Source: Acidovorax sp. Leaf78 (GTDB lineage Bacteria; Pseudomonadota; Gammaproteobacteria; Burkholderiales; Burkholderiaceae_C). Taken from it: 64,000 bases of DNA. The notes under the pieces are model-generated. The model was not told the DNA's origin, did no database searches, and worked only from the letters and a program-made list of their open reading frames with translations. A program made the position numbers and the translations under genes. The stretch is taken from positions 124,001-188,000 of the forward strand of contig NZ_LMLZ01000024.1 in assembly GCF_001422735.1 (NCBI RefSeq), given 5' to 3'. Of the stretch, positions 34,626 to 44,419 are shown piece by piece. How positions within the stretch are numbered: position 1 is the stretch's first letter; every line of letters begins with the position of its first letter.

Positions 34626-34672
34626 GCTACCGCTTGATGGTCAAGCGCTGGCAGCTATCAAAACAGAAGCGT
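34626..34672 (-). repeat. Family A repeat (copy) after DUF2145 gene
   Basis: GCTGCTACCGCTTG, five bases, then CAAGCGCTGGCAGC: the family hairpin in the opposite orientation, followed by TATCAAAACAG. It lies 13 bases after the stop codon. Confidence 0.75.
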
Positions 34673-34705
34673 TACGCTTCAGGCACCCGTGAGGAGCAAA
34701 CGACC

Positions 34706-35758
34706 ATGAGCAAATCCCTGCGACTATCGGAGAAGTGGTTTCGCCGCGGCCTGTGGCTGGTGGCGGTGGTGTTCGCCAGCTTCCTCATCGGGCTGGGCGG
34801 CACCATCGTGGGCGACCTGCCCAAGGTCGAGACGCCGCTGCAGGTGGACGACTTCCTCGACCGCGCCGCCGCCGAGAAGCTGCGCGCGCAGGTCAAGGAG
34901 GCGCGCCAAGCCGAGCAGGATGCGCAGACCGCGCTGGAGCAGGCGCAGCTGCAGCGCAGCAAGGCCCGCAGCGAGACCCAGGCCGCGCGCGAGACGTTCA
35001 ACAACTGGCTCGCCACCCGCTCCGCCACGCAGCGCGCCGACCAGGACCCCGAGGTCATCGCCCGCACCCAGGCGCTCGATGGGCTCAAGCTCGCAGAACG
35101 CACCACGCAGCACGCCGTGGAGCGGCAGCAGCAGGCTGCGCTGGATGCGCGCCAAGCCGCTGCGGCCACGCAGGAGCGCCTGAACACCCTGGAGGCCGAG
35201 GGCTACGTGAAGCTCGAGGCCGAGCGCCGCAAGGTCGACTTGCGCGTGTTTCTGTACCGATTGGCGCTCACCTTGCCGCTGCTGGTGATTGCGGGCTGGC
35301 TGTTCTTGAAGAAGCGCAAGGGCACGTACTGGCCGTTCGTGTGGGGCTTCATCTTCTTCGCGCTGTTCGCGTTCTTCGTGGAGCTGGTGCCCTACTTGCC
35401 GAGCTACGGCGGCTATGTGCGCTACGTGGTGGGCATCGGCGTCACGGCGCTGGTGGGGCGCTACGCCATCCTGGCGCTCAACCGCTACCTGGAGCGCCAG
35501 AAGCAGGCCGAGGCCCTGCCCGACCAGGAGCGCCGCAAGGAACTGAGCTACGACCTCGCCCTGGCCCGCCTGGCCAAAAGCGTGTGCCCCGGCTGCGAGC
35601 GGCCGGTGGACCTGAAGAACGAGAAAATCGACTTTTGTCCGCACTGCGGCATCGGCCTGTTCGACCACTGCGGCACTTGCACCACACGCAAGAGCGCGTT
35701 TGCCAGGTTCTGCCATGCCTGCGGCAGCGGGGCAGGGGTCAAGCTGGCGCAGGAGTGA
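34706..35758 (+). CDS. Membrane protein with coiled coil and C-terminal double zinc ribbon
   Basis: 350 aa. A first membrane helix (about 16-36) is followed by a long Glu/Gln/Ala-rich coiled coil (about 50-170), then three more helices (about 185-205, 215-240, 245-265), and a C-terminal region with two treble-clef-like ribbons: CPGC...CPHC and CGTC...CHACG. The topology puts the ribbons in the cytoplasm if the coiled coil is periplasmic. I recognise no family. It follows a DUF2145 gene after a family A repeat. Metal binding by eight Cys residues is a direct reading; function is unknown. Confidence 0.75.
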   Translation: MSKSLRLSEKWFRRGLWLVAVVFASFLIGLGGTIVGDLPKVETPLQVDDFLDRAAAEKLRAQVKEARQAEQDAQTALEQAQLQRSKARSETQAARETFNNWLATRSATQRADQDPEVIARTQALDGLKLAERTTQHAVERQQQAALDARQAAAATQERLNTLEAEGYVKLEAERRKVDLRVFLYRLALTLPLLVIAGWLFLKKRKGTYWPFVWGFIFFALFAFFVELVPYLPSYGGYVRYVVGIGVTALVGRYAILALNRYLERQKQAEALPDQERRKELSYDLALARLAKSVCPGCERPVDLKNEKIDFCPHCGIGLFDHCGTCTTRKSAFARFCHACGSGAGVKLAQE

Positions 35759-35899
35759 GGTGGCGGAGGTAGCGGCGACGCTACTTCGAGTGCGGAGAGG
35801 TTGGAGGGTTGTGGTTGGAAGAACGATGCGCCAATACCGGGGCTCCCCGCAAATGTTTGGTGCCCCAGGCCTGGGAATAGGCACGCTCTAAGCCAGAGC

Positions 35900-35975
35900 A
35901 CCCGTGGAACCGGCTCCGCCGGGCCACTGGGTGCGTCCCCCTCAGGGGGAAGCCGCGCAGCGGCTCAGGGGGGAG
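35900..35975 (-). repeat. Family C repeat (copy 5) after the GGDEF gene
   Basis: It has CCGTGGAACCGGCTCCGCC, GGGTGCGTCCCCCTCAGG and AGCGGCTCAGGGGG. On the minus strand CCCCCTGAG lies about ten bases after the GGDEF gene's stop codon. Confidence 0.8.
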
Positions 35976-35981
35976 CCGTCC

Positions 35982-37406
35982 CTACCCCACCACCACCCGG
36001 TTGCGCCCCTCGGCCTTGGCCCGGTACAGCGCGGTGTCGGCGGCCAGCAGCAGCACTTCCAGGTCGGCATCTCCACCCAGGGTGGCGCTGTGCACCAGCC
36101 CGATGCTCACCGTGGCGTGCTGCGGTGATCCCTGGCCCGTGGCGAAAGGCTCTTGCTCCACGGCGATGCGCAGGCGCTCGGCGATGGCGTGTGCCTCGGC
36201 GGGGGACACGCCGGGCAGCACTGCGGCGAACTCCTGCCCGCCCATGCGGCCCAGCAGGTCCTCGGGGCGCAACGCGGTGGCCATGATCTTGGTGATGCCG
36301 ATGAGCAACTGGTCGCCCGCGCTATGCCCGTTCTGGTCGTTGACCTGCTTGAAATGGTCCACGTCCAGCATCATCACCGCTGCGCCGGCGCAGCCGCGCT
36401 GGTGGCGCGCCACCAGCGGGTCGCCCTGCTTGAGCAGTGCGCGGCGCGCCAGCACGCCGGTCAGGTCGTCGTGGCGTTTGGCGTGGTCCATGCGGCGCAG
36501 CGCTTGTGCCCGGGCGGCGCTGGCGCAGGCCACGGCCAGCGGCCCCAGTGCCAGCAGCGTCACGCCCACGCGCAGCGAGAACACGTCGCCCGCATGGGCC
36601 GGCGTGAAGTTGAGCACCCCGGTGGCCACGCCCGCCATGGTCCACAGGCACACCACCAGCGACAGCAGGCTGGCGGTGAAGGTGCTGTAGCTCAGGGCGC
36701 ACCACAGCAGCCCGGGCACGACAAAAGCCAGCATGCCGGGCCCGCCGATCACGGTGCGGACGCCTTCGGCCAGCAGCAGCGAGCTGACGGGCGCCACGCG
36801 CCAGAACATCGATGTCCACGTGGTGCCCTGTGCTGCGGTGGCCGCAGGCACCAGCGGCGCGGGGTCGTCGGCGCGCGGGGCGGCCAGCACCACGGGCACG
36901 ATCAGCATGTAGTTCATGAGCTCGGTGCTGAACCACAGCGACAGCAGGTCGGACCACGGCGCGTTGAAGTACACCGGTGCGGCGCCGCAGCCTGCAAGCG
37001 CGCCCACGGCACTGGCCGTCAGGGCGGCCAGCAGGAGGTACAAGGCCGATACCGTGCGCCGCAGGCGCAGGGTGTTCTCGTCCAGCCGGCGCAGTACCAG
37101 CCAGCCCGCCGTGGCGCTGAGCAAATTGGCCGCATTGAGCCACAGCGCCATGCCCCACTGGCTACCCGTGAGCAGGTCGGCCGCCACATAGCCCAGCCCG
37201 GCGGCAATCCAGGCGGGGGGCCGTGCCAGGGTGGGGTAGCGCACCAGCAGGCCCAGCAGCAGTGCATTGGCCGGCCAGAAGGCCGACAAAAAGCCGATGG
37301 GCCGCGCGAAGATGCCCACCAGGCAGGCGCCGAAAACCAGCAGTCCCAGGCCGGACCAGACAAGCGCCGGTGACAGGGGCCGGGCGGGGGCAAGGGTGCG
37401 GAACAT
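35982..37406 (-). CDS. MASE1-type membrane sensor with GGDEF domain (GGQEF variant)
   Basis: 474 aa. The N-terminal ~300 residues hold eight to nine hydrophobic segments with the MASE1-like FLSAFWPANALLLGLLVRYP helix. The C-terminal ~165 residues are a GGDEF domain (HDDLTGVLARRAL, MMLDVDHFKQVND, GHSAGDQLL). The signature is GRMGGQEFAAVLP, with Gln in place of the third-position Asp/Glu. That acid is needed for activity in the well-studied diguanylate cyclases, so the enzyme may be inactive or weak and act as a sensor. No EAL domain is attached, and no c-di-GMP partner lies nearby. Confidence 0.85.
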   Translation of the reverse strand: MFRTLAPARPLSPALVWSGLGLLVFGACLVGIFARPIGFLSAFWPANALLLGLLVRYPTLARPPAWIAAGLGYVAADLLTGSQWGMALWLNAANLLSATAGWLVLRRLDENTLRLRRTVSALYLLLAALTASAVGALAGCGAAPVYFNAPWSDLLSLWFSTELMNYMLIVPVVLAAPRADDPAPLVPAATAAQGTTWTSMFWRVAPVSSLLLAEGVRTVIGGPGMLAFVVPGLLWCALSYSTFTASLLSLVVCLWTMAGVATGVLNFTPAHAGDVFSLRVGVTLLALGPLAVACASAARAQALRRMDHAKRHDDLTGVLARRALLKQGDPLVARHQRGCAGAAVMMLDVDHFKQVNDQNGHSAGDQLLIGITKIMATALRPEDLLGRMGGQEFAAVLPGVSPAEAHAIAERLRIAVEQEPFATGQGSPQHATVSIGLVHSATLGGDADLEVLLLAADTALYRAKAEGRNRVVVG

Positions 37407-37649
37407 GCGTGGAAATGGGGGGGCGCGGCAGGACGACGGCGTCCACTCGATTGTCTCTGTCAGCAGGCTTACAGACCATTTCTTCGCACCTATCAGAAAC
37501 TTCTGTTGACATTCTCCAACAATATGTAACGTCAGTGTGGAGGGTCTGCAGGCGGTCGTCTTGCTGTGCTAGGTGCGCTGCCAAGCACGCGGCAATGTGC
37601 AAGCCAGCCAGGTGCGGCAGGCCTTCGCGCGGATGGTGCGCGGCGGCGG

Positions 37650-38159
37650 CTAGCGTCTGCGCCAGCGCTGCATCCAGTGGCGCCGCAGCACGCGCGCCAC
37701 GCGCCAGGCCCACGACGCACGGGCGCGCTCCAGCACTCGGTGCTTGAAGCCCATCCAGTGGGTGTAGGCCCAGGCAAACCAGCGCAGCTGCATCAGCGCG
37801 GGCTGGGTGAGGGTGAACAAACGCGCCACCACGGCCGTCCCCACCACCTTGGCCAGCGCAATCACCAGCATGCCCAGCACCACGTGCCCTTGCCCCATGG
37901 CCAACAGTGCCAGCAGCTTCACGGGCAGCAGCAAGGCAGTGGGCAGTGCGAACAGCGCCACCGCCGCCCAGGGCGGCCGGGACCGTACCCAGCCCTCGAT
38001 CCAGCGCAGCCCCGGCCAGCGCCCGATGCGTGCCAGCAGGTGTTGCAGCGGCACCCAGCCCCATTCCTCGAACAGGATCACGAGCGCCAGCAGGCCGCTG
38101 ACGAGGCCGGCCACCATGCGGCCGGGCCAGCGAAGCAATTGGTGCAGCAGGTTTGAAAT
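37650..38159 (-). CDS. Unknown membrane protein, start uncertain
   Basis: About 169 aa if it begins at 38159, with three hydrophobic segments (near MVAGLVSGLLALVIL, AAVALFALPTALLLPVKLLALLAMG and VVLGMLVIALAKVVGTAVVARLF) and a very basic C-terminus ending RRHWMQRWRRR. I recognise no family. The start is unclear. GGAGG at 38172-38168 on the minus strand lies eight bases before an ATT codon at 38159, while the nearest ATG (38117) has no ribosome site and the farthest (38264) lacks family-like sequence. An ATT start would be rare. Confidence 0.55.
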   Translation of the reverse strand: MSNLLHQLLRWPGRMVAGLVSGLLALVILFEEWGWVPLQHLLARIGRWPGLRWIEGWVRSRPPWAAVALFALPTALLLPVKLLALLAMGQGHVVLGMLVIALAKVVGTAVVARLFTLTQPALMQLRWFAWAYTHWMGFKHRVLERARASWAWRVARVLRRHWMQRWRRR

Positions 38160-38480
38160 GATGTTGGCCTCCAGCGCCAGGTGAGCCGGTCCCTGGTCGC
38201 TATGGTTGATGTGCCCGGTGGTGGGTTTGCCCCCCGGCGTGATGGGCGTGAAAGCCCCGCACACTCATGGACTGCGTTTGCGCAGCAGCATACCGCTGTG
38301 GGCGCAGCGGCTCTGGTGACTCCGGTTTGTGATTCTCTTGGTTGCCGCGGGCAGCTGAAGTATCCGCCAACGATACCGCCAGACCCGTGCCATGCCACCG
38401 CCCCCGAAATGCCGCTGGCATGCAGCGCAGTGCGCCAATCATCGGCGCCACGAGCATGTGCTTGTGTCTCAAGGAGCCTT

Positions 38481-38939
38481 ATGGGCTTGCTTTCTTTGCC
38501 TTCGATCCGCCAACGCGCCGTGACGGGCCTGGCCCTGTCCGCTGCCGTGGCGGCCCTCAGCGGGTGCTACGTGGCACCCATCCAGCCGGTGCCGGCGCCC
38601 GTGATGGTGCAGGTCCCCGCGCCACCTGCGCCTGCGCCTGTCACGCTGGCGGTGCGCCTGTACCCCGCCAACGACCAGGCAACCGCGCTGGGCGTGGTGC
38701 ACGCGGTGGTCACCAACGATCTGCATGGCCGGGGCACTTTTCAGGCCAACATTCTGGGGGAATCGTTCATGGGCGAGGCCACGCGCAAGGCCGGGTCGTC
38801 CCGCGAAGGGCTCGCCAGTGGCGCGGGCAGCCGGGGCAGCTACCTCAGTTGCCAGTATTCGATGAACTCGTCCACGCTGGGCATGGGGTCGTGCCGCCTG
38901 TCGAACGGCGCGCTGTTCACCATGCACGTGGGCGGCTGA
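38481..38939 (+). CDS. Small putative lipoprotein
   Basis: 152 aa. The signal peptide ends in a lipobox (AALSGCYVAP, Cys near residue 29), so it is likely an outer- or inner-membrane lipoprotein. A proline/valine-rich linker (PVPAPVMVQVPAPPAPAPV) leads to a beta-rich domain with LYPANDQATALGVVHAVVTNDLHGRGTFQ. No family is recognised. The start has AAGGAG six bases upstream. It converges on the YiiX-like gene. Confidence 0.75.
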   Translation: MGLLSLPSIRQRAVTGLALSAAVAALSGCYVAPIQPVPAPVMVQVPAPPAPAPVTLAVRLYPANDQATALGVVHAVVTNDLHGRGTFQANILGESFMGEATRKAGSSREGLASGAGSRGSYLSCQYSMNSSTLGMGSCRLSNGALFTMHVGG

Positions 38940-38951
38940 CGCCGCGATTCC

Positions 38952-39791
38952 TCAGGGCAAGGGTTGCCCGGCGGCTGCCACGTCGGTGGCTGGTTGGCCG
39001 CCCTTGAGGTGCCCTACGTACTGCAGGGCCTGCTTGATCTGCACCGACGGCACGTCGCCCTCGCGCATGTGCAGCAGATCGGCGGGGCTGATTAGCAGTG
39101 CCGAGGCGTCGGTCAGCGGCAGCTGGGCGGCGCGGTAGGCCTCCAGCACCAGCTGCGAACAAAAGAAGCGGTCGTTGCGGGCCGCGCCCAGCTGGATGGC
39201 AGCGATGCCGCGGATGCAGGCGTCGCGCACGCTGCCCGGCACGAGCGGCAGCTCGCAGTACTTGCGCTGCAGGGTGAAGGGGGCCTGCAGCACGATGCCC
39301 GTGGTGTTGTACTTCTTGCCGTCCTGCGCCTGCGCAAAGGAGCGCATCGCCGTGGCGTGCTCGTCGGTCACGCCCGGGTGGCGAAAGGCGACGATGGTGG
39401 CTTCATCGGCCACGAACTCGGCCGTGCTGCGCATGCGCACGCCCGAGCCCACCGCTTCGATGATCCGGTCGTCACCGAGATAGAGCGCCGCATGGCTCAC
39501 GGGCGACAGCGTGATGGCGCGGATGCCCAGCGAGTTGATGCCGTTGGTGGCCGACAGAATGATGTCTCCGGCCCGCAAATCCTGCGCGCTGATGGACTGC
39601 CCTCCATTCGCGGGGGTGAGGAGGCTGCTGTTTTGCAGCTGCAGCGTGGGCAGGCCGTTGTCCGCATCGCGGCCGATGCGCGTGGCGCAGCCGCTGGCAG
39701 CCACCACCACCGCCAGGAGCGCGCACAACGCGGCACGGTTGCTGCGGCCGAAGGGGCGGGAGAGTGCCGCGAGCTTGTGGAGTTGTGCCAT
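38952..39791 (-). CDS. YiiX/YaeF-like permuted papain-fold lipoprotein
   Basis: 279 aa. A signal peptide with lipobox (VVAASGCATR) is followed by a domain with GDIILSATN, VSHAALYLGDDRIIEAVGSGV (catalytic His region) and FFCSQLVLEAYRAAQ (catalytic Cys). In permuted papain-like peptidases of the NlpC/P60 superfamily the His precedes the Cys, as here. Relatives cleave amide bonds, possibly in lipids or peptidoglycan. It is immediately upstream on the minus strand of tgt's 3' end, with a 33-base gap, so it may be co-transcribed after tgt. Confidence 0.85.
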   Translation of the reverse strand: MAQLHKLAALSRPFGRSNRAALCALLAVVVAASGCATRIGRDADNGLPTLQLQNSSLLTPANGGQSISAQDLRAGDIILSATNGINSLGIRAITLSPVSHAALYLGDDRIIEAVGSGVRMRSTAEFVADEATIVAFRHPGVTDEHATAMRSFAQAQDGKKYNTTGIVLQAPFTLQRKYCELPLVPGSVRDACIRGIAAIQLGAARNDRFFCSQLVLEAYRAAQLPLTDASALLISPADLLHMREGDVPSVQIKQALQYVGHLKGGQPATDVAAAGQPLP

Positions 39792-39824
39792 GGTGGGTGC
39801 CGGTGGGGTTGCTGAACGAGGGCG

Positions 39825-41177
<1,353 letters not shown>

Positions 41178-41192
41178 TCAAAGGAGACCTTC

Positions 41193-41672
41193 ATGCTCAA
41201 GATCCTCATCGCCGTGGATGGCTCGGAACTCGCTCTGGATGGCGTTCACCATGCGCTGGCGCTGGTGAGGCAGGGCCTCCAGGCCAGCGTGGTGCTGGCC
41301 AACGTACAGGAGCCCGCCACGCTGTACGAGCTGGTGACCACGCGCGACCCCGACCTCATCGCCGCGGCCAGCCTGGAGGCGGGCGAGCACCTGATGGCGT
41401 CGGCGCGCACTTTGCTCGATGCCGCCGGCGTGCCGTACGAAACCGACATCGGTGTGGGCGACGTGGCCCACACGCTCGTCGACATGATCGAGCGCTCGGG
41501 CTGCCACATGGTCGTCATTGGCGCCAAGGGGCAGGGCGCGATCACCACGGCGTTGCTCGGCTCGGTGTCGCAGCAAGTTGCCAACGCGAGCCCCGTACCC
41601 GTGACCATCGTCAAGCATGCCGACGTGCTGGAAACGGTGGACGGTGATCTGGTGGAAGACGCACAGGCCTGA
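41193..41672 (+). CDS. Universal stress protein (UspA family)
   Basis: 159 aa. KILIAVDGSELALDGV at the start and the ATP-binding GX2GX9GS motif (GAKGQGAITTALLGS) near residue 120 are present, so this is the ATP-binding subclass. It is cytoplasmic; expression usually rises under stress. AAAGGAGAC lies six bases before the ATG. A GC-rich hairpin follows at 41714. Confidence 0.9.
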   Translation: MLKILIAVDGSELALDGVHHALALVRQGLQASVVLANVQEPATLYELVTTRDPDLIAAASLEAGEHLMASARTLLDAAGVPYETDIGVGDVAHTLVDMIERSGCHMVVIGAKGQGAITTALLGSVSQQVANASPVPVTIVKHADVLETVDGDLVEDAQA

Positions 41673-41713
41673 TGGCTTTGCAGGCCGGGCGGAAGCGCCT
41701 GGCAGAAACAGCA

Positions 41714-41734
41714 AGGGCCGCGTGCTGCGGCCCT
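41714..41734. terminator. Candidate terminator hairpin between usp and a convergent gene
   Basis: AGGGCCGC, five bases, GCGGCCCT form a perfect 8-bp stem between convergent genes. T-runs are weak on both strands (CTTGCTGTTT on the minus side), so efficiency is uncertain. Confidence 0.5.
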
Positions 41735-41786
41735 GGGATGGCTTCAGTTTGGCAAAGAAGGCCGCGTTACCCCGCGGCGTGCCGCG

Positions 41787-42173
41787 TCAGGCTGCCTTGC
41801 GAAACGGCTCCGAAGGCCGCTGCAGCTTGCCGTGCGGCAGCGTGGCCAGCCGGGTGAACATGCGGCGGCAATAACCGCTGATCCACAAACACTTGTTGAG
41901 CTCGTCCACCGGCAGCGGGCCGGACACCACGACGATGTCGTTGGCGGCCTCTTGGGCACCCGCTGCGCGCAGGCGGCGGCGGGTGTTGTTGGCCCAGGAC
42001 TGGATGCGCGTGGGGCTGCCGTGCTGGTGCACCTCGCCCGTGTGCACATCGAACGCAATGGCGACAGTGTCGGTCTTGAGTTTGAACCTGCGCTCACCCG
42101 TGACGGTACTTGGCGTGTCGCGCATGTCGTACAGGTAGTAGCTGCCTGCCTTGAGCTGGTATTGCATGTCCAT
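41787..42173 (-). CDS. Conserved-looking small protein of unknown function
   Basis: 128 aa with no signal peptide or membrane segment. It begins MQYQLKAGSYYLYDMRDTPSTV after MD and ends with a basic tail (LQRPSEPFRKAA). It contains CLWISGYCRRMF with two Cys. I recognise no family. GAGAGGAACA lies before the ATG at 42173; in-frame sequence upstream is unlike a protein, so I use that start. Confidence 0.55.
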   Translation of the reverse strand: MDMQYQLKAGSYYLYDMRDTPSTVTGERRFKLKTDTVAIAFDVHTGEVHQHGSPTRIQSWANNTRRRLRAAGAQEAANDIVVVSGPLPVDELNKCLWISGYCRRMFTRLATLPHGKLQRPSEPFRKAA

Positions 42174-42451
42174 GGGTGTTCCTCTCTGTCGGCATTTTCG
42201 AGGGTGCACACGCAGGGCAGTGCCCAGTAAAACGGCTGAAAAGCCGCCCTTATCGCAGGCTGCGGCGGCCACCATGCCAGCGTCGGTGCGCGTGCGATTG
42301 TGGCGGCGCGCCGGCAGCATGGCGCAAAACTTGAGAGAGTTCTGGTAACGAGTTGTGATGGGTCTCGCCGGTCAGCTGCGCAACCCATGCCGTTGCCAAG
42401 GAAAGCCAGCCCGCACGAGCGGCGCAGCGCCTGATACTGGCGCTGCCCAAG

Positions 42452-42532
42452 CCAGCGCCACCGTGGAACTGGCTTTGCCAGGCCACGGGTGGCGTCCCCC
42501 TCAGGGGGAAGGCGCCGAAGGCGACTCAGGGG
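42452..42532 (-). repeat. Family C repeat (copy 6) after pldA
   Basis: It has CCGTGGAACTGGCTTTGCC, GGCGTCCCCCTCAGGGGG and GGCGACTCAGGGGG, four bases after the pldA stop codon, in the standard orientation. Confidence 0.8.
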
Positions 42533-42535
42533 GAA

Positions 42536-43825
42536 TTAAAAGTCCACCAAGCTCACACCCACGCTGAACACGGTGCGCTTGCGGTTGTAGTCGATCATGC
42601 TGTCGCCGTAGCCGCTGAACAGTGCGGTGTGCAGGCGCAGGTTGCTCTTGCCGCCCAGGGTCGAGCCCACGGCCTGCAGCCATTCCACGCGCACGGAGCC
42701 GCGGTCGGTGCTGGACAGCGAATGGCGCACGGTGGCGGACAGCGTGTTGTCCTTGTTGACGTTCCAGAACGCCGACAGCTCGCCGCGGCCGATGTAGTCG
42801 GCAATGCCGGGGTTGTCGTCGCTGCCCGAGCTTTCAGGAATGCGCTTCCAGATGCGGGCGTTCACGCTCACACTGTTGGACAGCTCCAGGCCCGTCATCA
42901 TGTACACGCGGTTCCAGCTGCGCGACAGGGGCTTGCTCTGGCCGTTGGACTGGTGCACCAGCCCGACGCCGCTGTAGCGCCACTTCCAGCCGAACGGCAG
43001 CTCGGCCGTGGTGGGGTAGACGTACATGACTTCGGGTTCGTGGTCGGTGGCGCGGAAGGGGCGCGAGATCTCGGGCGTGAACAGCTGCCAGTACGACTGC
43101 TGGGTGTAGCCGAACCACACCGAATCCTTGAGCGTGGGGTGGCCCTGCGTGAGCAGGCCCTGCGCGACCTTGGTGCGCACCGACAGCTGGATGCGGTTCT
43201 CGGCGCGGCGGTAGGGGGTGGACTCGGTGGCCGAGTGGTCTGCCGCGTCCGACGTGGGCTGGCGGTTGACGTTGCTGCCAGCCACCACCGACAGCGTGAT
43301 CGGGCGGTAGCCGCGGAAGCGGAAGGTGCCGCAGTCGGTGCCCGACTCCAGCTCCCAAAAACGCGACAGGTCGCTGTACTGCGCGTCGCGGCAGCCGTCG
43401 GTCTTGGCCACGTCGATGATGCGGGTGGCGGGCAGCGTGCTGTCCACGGGGGGTGGCACGGCGGCGGCATCGGTGGCCGCGCCTGCAGCACCTGCCGAGG
43501 CGCCGGGCGCCTTCCAGGTCTGCTCGGCCGACAACTGGTCGAAGCAGGCCAGGCGCGCCTGGTTGTCGGTCGACAGCGCGGCGCAGCGGCGCCAGCCAGC
43601 ATCGGCACCTGCCGCCGCGGGGGCTGCTGCGGGCGCGGCCTGGGCCCAAACTGCGCCGGCCGGTGCCAGCGTGGCAATCACCAGCGCCGCAGTGCGGTGC
43701 AGTGCCCAGCGGCCGGGTGCTGCGGCAGCGGTCTGTCCCGGGGCCACGGTGCGTGCCGGCGCAGAACGCCAAGCGCCGCGCAGAGGGCTGCTGGAGCCGG
43801 GGGAGGGGTGTGCGCTGTGTTCCAT
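42536..43825 (-). CDS. pldA: Outer-membrane phospholipase A1
   Basis: About 429 aa from ATG 43825. The N-terminal ~140 residues are signal and an Ala-rich linker, longer than in E. coli OMPLA. The barrel carries the catalytic triad: GVGLVHQSNGQSKPLSRSWNR holds the His and Ser (HQS) and the Asn (SWN). Known members hydrolyse phospholipids in the outer membrane when activated by calcium and dimerisation. An upstream ATG at 43909 is possible but lacks a better ribosome site. It lies 0.6 kb from the rep helicase gene. Confidence 0.88.
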   Translation of the reverse strand: MEHSAHPSPGSSSPLRGAWRSAPARTVAPGQTAAAAPGRWALHRTAALVIATLAPAGAVWAQAAPAAAPAAAGADAGWRRCAALSTDNQARLACFDQLSAEQTWKAPGASAGAAGAATDAAAVPPPVDSTLPATRIIDVAKTDGCRDAQYSDLSRFWELESGTDCGTFRFRGYRPITLSVVAGSNVNRQPTSDAADHSATESTPYRRAENRIQLSVRTKVAQGLLTQGHPTLKDSVWFGYTQQSYWQLFTPEISRPFRATDHEPEVMYVYPTTAELPFGWKWRYSGVGLVHQSNGQSKPLSRSWNRVYMMTGLELSNSVSVNARIWKRIPESSGSDDNPGIADYIGRGELSAFWNVNKDNTLSATVRHSLSSTDRGSVRVEWLQAVGSTLGGKSNLRLHTALFSGYGDSMIDYNRKRTVFSVGVSLVDF

Positions 43826-43997
43826 GGTCCGCTTGTTTCCTTGCCGCAACTTCCACCGCCACCCAGCCTGTCCGGGTGGCACCAGTGCAAGTGCCGTTGA
43901 TCGATTCATTCATGTCCGCGACAGCGCGGGTTCCCGGGCCATCCGCCTGCATCGCTGCCTGCATGGCTACCTGAAGAGGTCCGTGCTGCGTGCCGCT

Positions 43998-44023
43998 GCA
44001 ATTCCAATTGCAATTCCAATTGC
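43998..44023. repeat. 12-base direct repeat upstream of pldA
   Basis: GCAATTCCAATT occurs twice in direct tandem, followed by GC. It is AT-rich in otherwise GC-rich sequence and about 170 bases upstream of the pldA start codon, so it may be a regulatory site or a slippage-prone tract. Confidence 0.6.
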
Positions 44024-44309
44024 CGCCGCCACTGCCGCTGTTTCTGCGCTGTACGGTACCACGCACGTCCTGTGCCAGCCCCGTACACAGCATCTTGTGC
44101 CGCACCCCCCACGTCGCACCTTCTGCCCTCCGCTCCCGAACCTCCCGCCTTTCGCTAGCGGTGGTCAATGGCCAAGTCTGGTGGCGGTGTGGCGGGTGCT
44201 TTTCCCAGGTGTCCGATGCGTGCCAGCGGCCTCGCGGGTGCCGTGTTCCTGTCCACAGCAGCCGGGCGGGCCGGGCTGGATTGTGGGTGGTACCGGCTCC
44301 TGGCGCTTG

Positions 44310-44345
44310 TAGGATAAGCGCTGATAGCTATCAAAAGCAAAGCAC
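44310..44345. repeat. Family A-like repeat near the 3' end of rep
   Basis: GATAAGCGCTGATAGCTATC AAAAGCAAAG shares the GCGCT and TAGCTATCAAAA elements of the other family A copies. It is about 75 bases beyond the rep stop codon. Confidence 0.5.
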
Positions 44346-44419
44346 CCGGCGCCAGTCTGCCGGTGTGTGGCGGTACCGCAACGGCGCTGCGGTGAGGGCT
44401 CGCTTCGCTGCGGGGCCTT

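Larger units (their letters stand above)
43826..44419. other. 594-bp gene-free region between pldA and rep helicase genes
   Basis: No convincing gene. It holds a 12-base tandem repeat (43998-44023) and a family A-like palindrome (44310-44345). The pldA promoter is presumably at its left end. Both flanking genes are on the minus strand, so the rep transcript may run into this region. Confidence 0.5.

Noticed and set aside
36153-37373. A 406-codon open frame antisense to the GGDEF gene
   Set aside because: Gln/His/Gly-rich product without a start region or domain; shadow of the GGDEF-coding strand.
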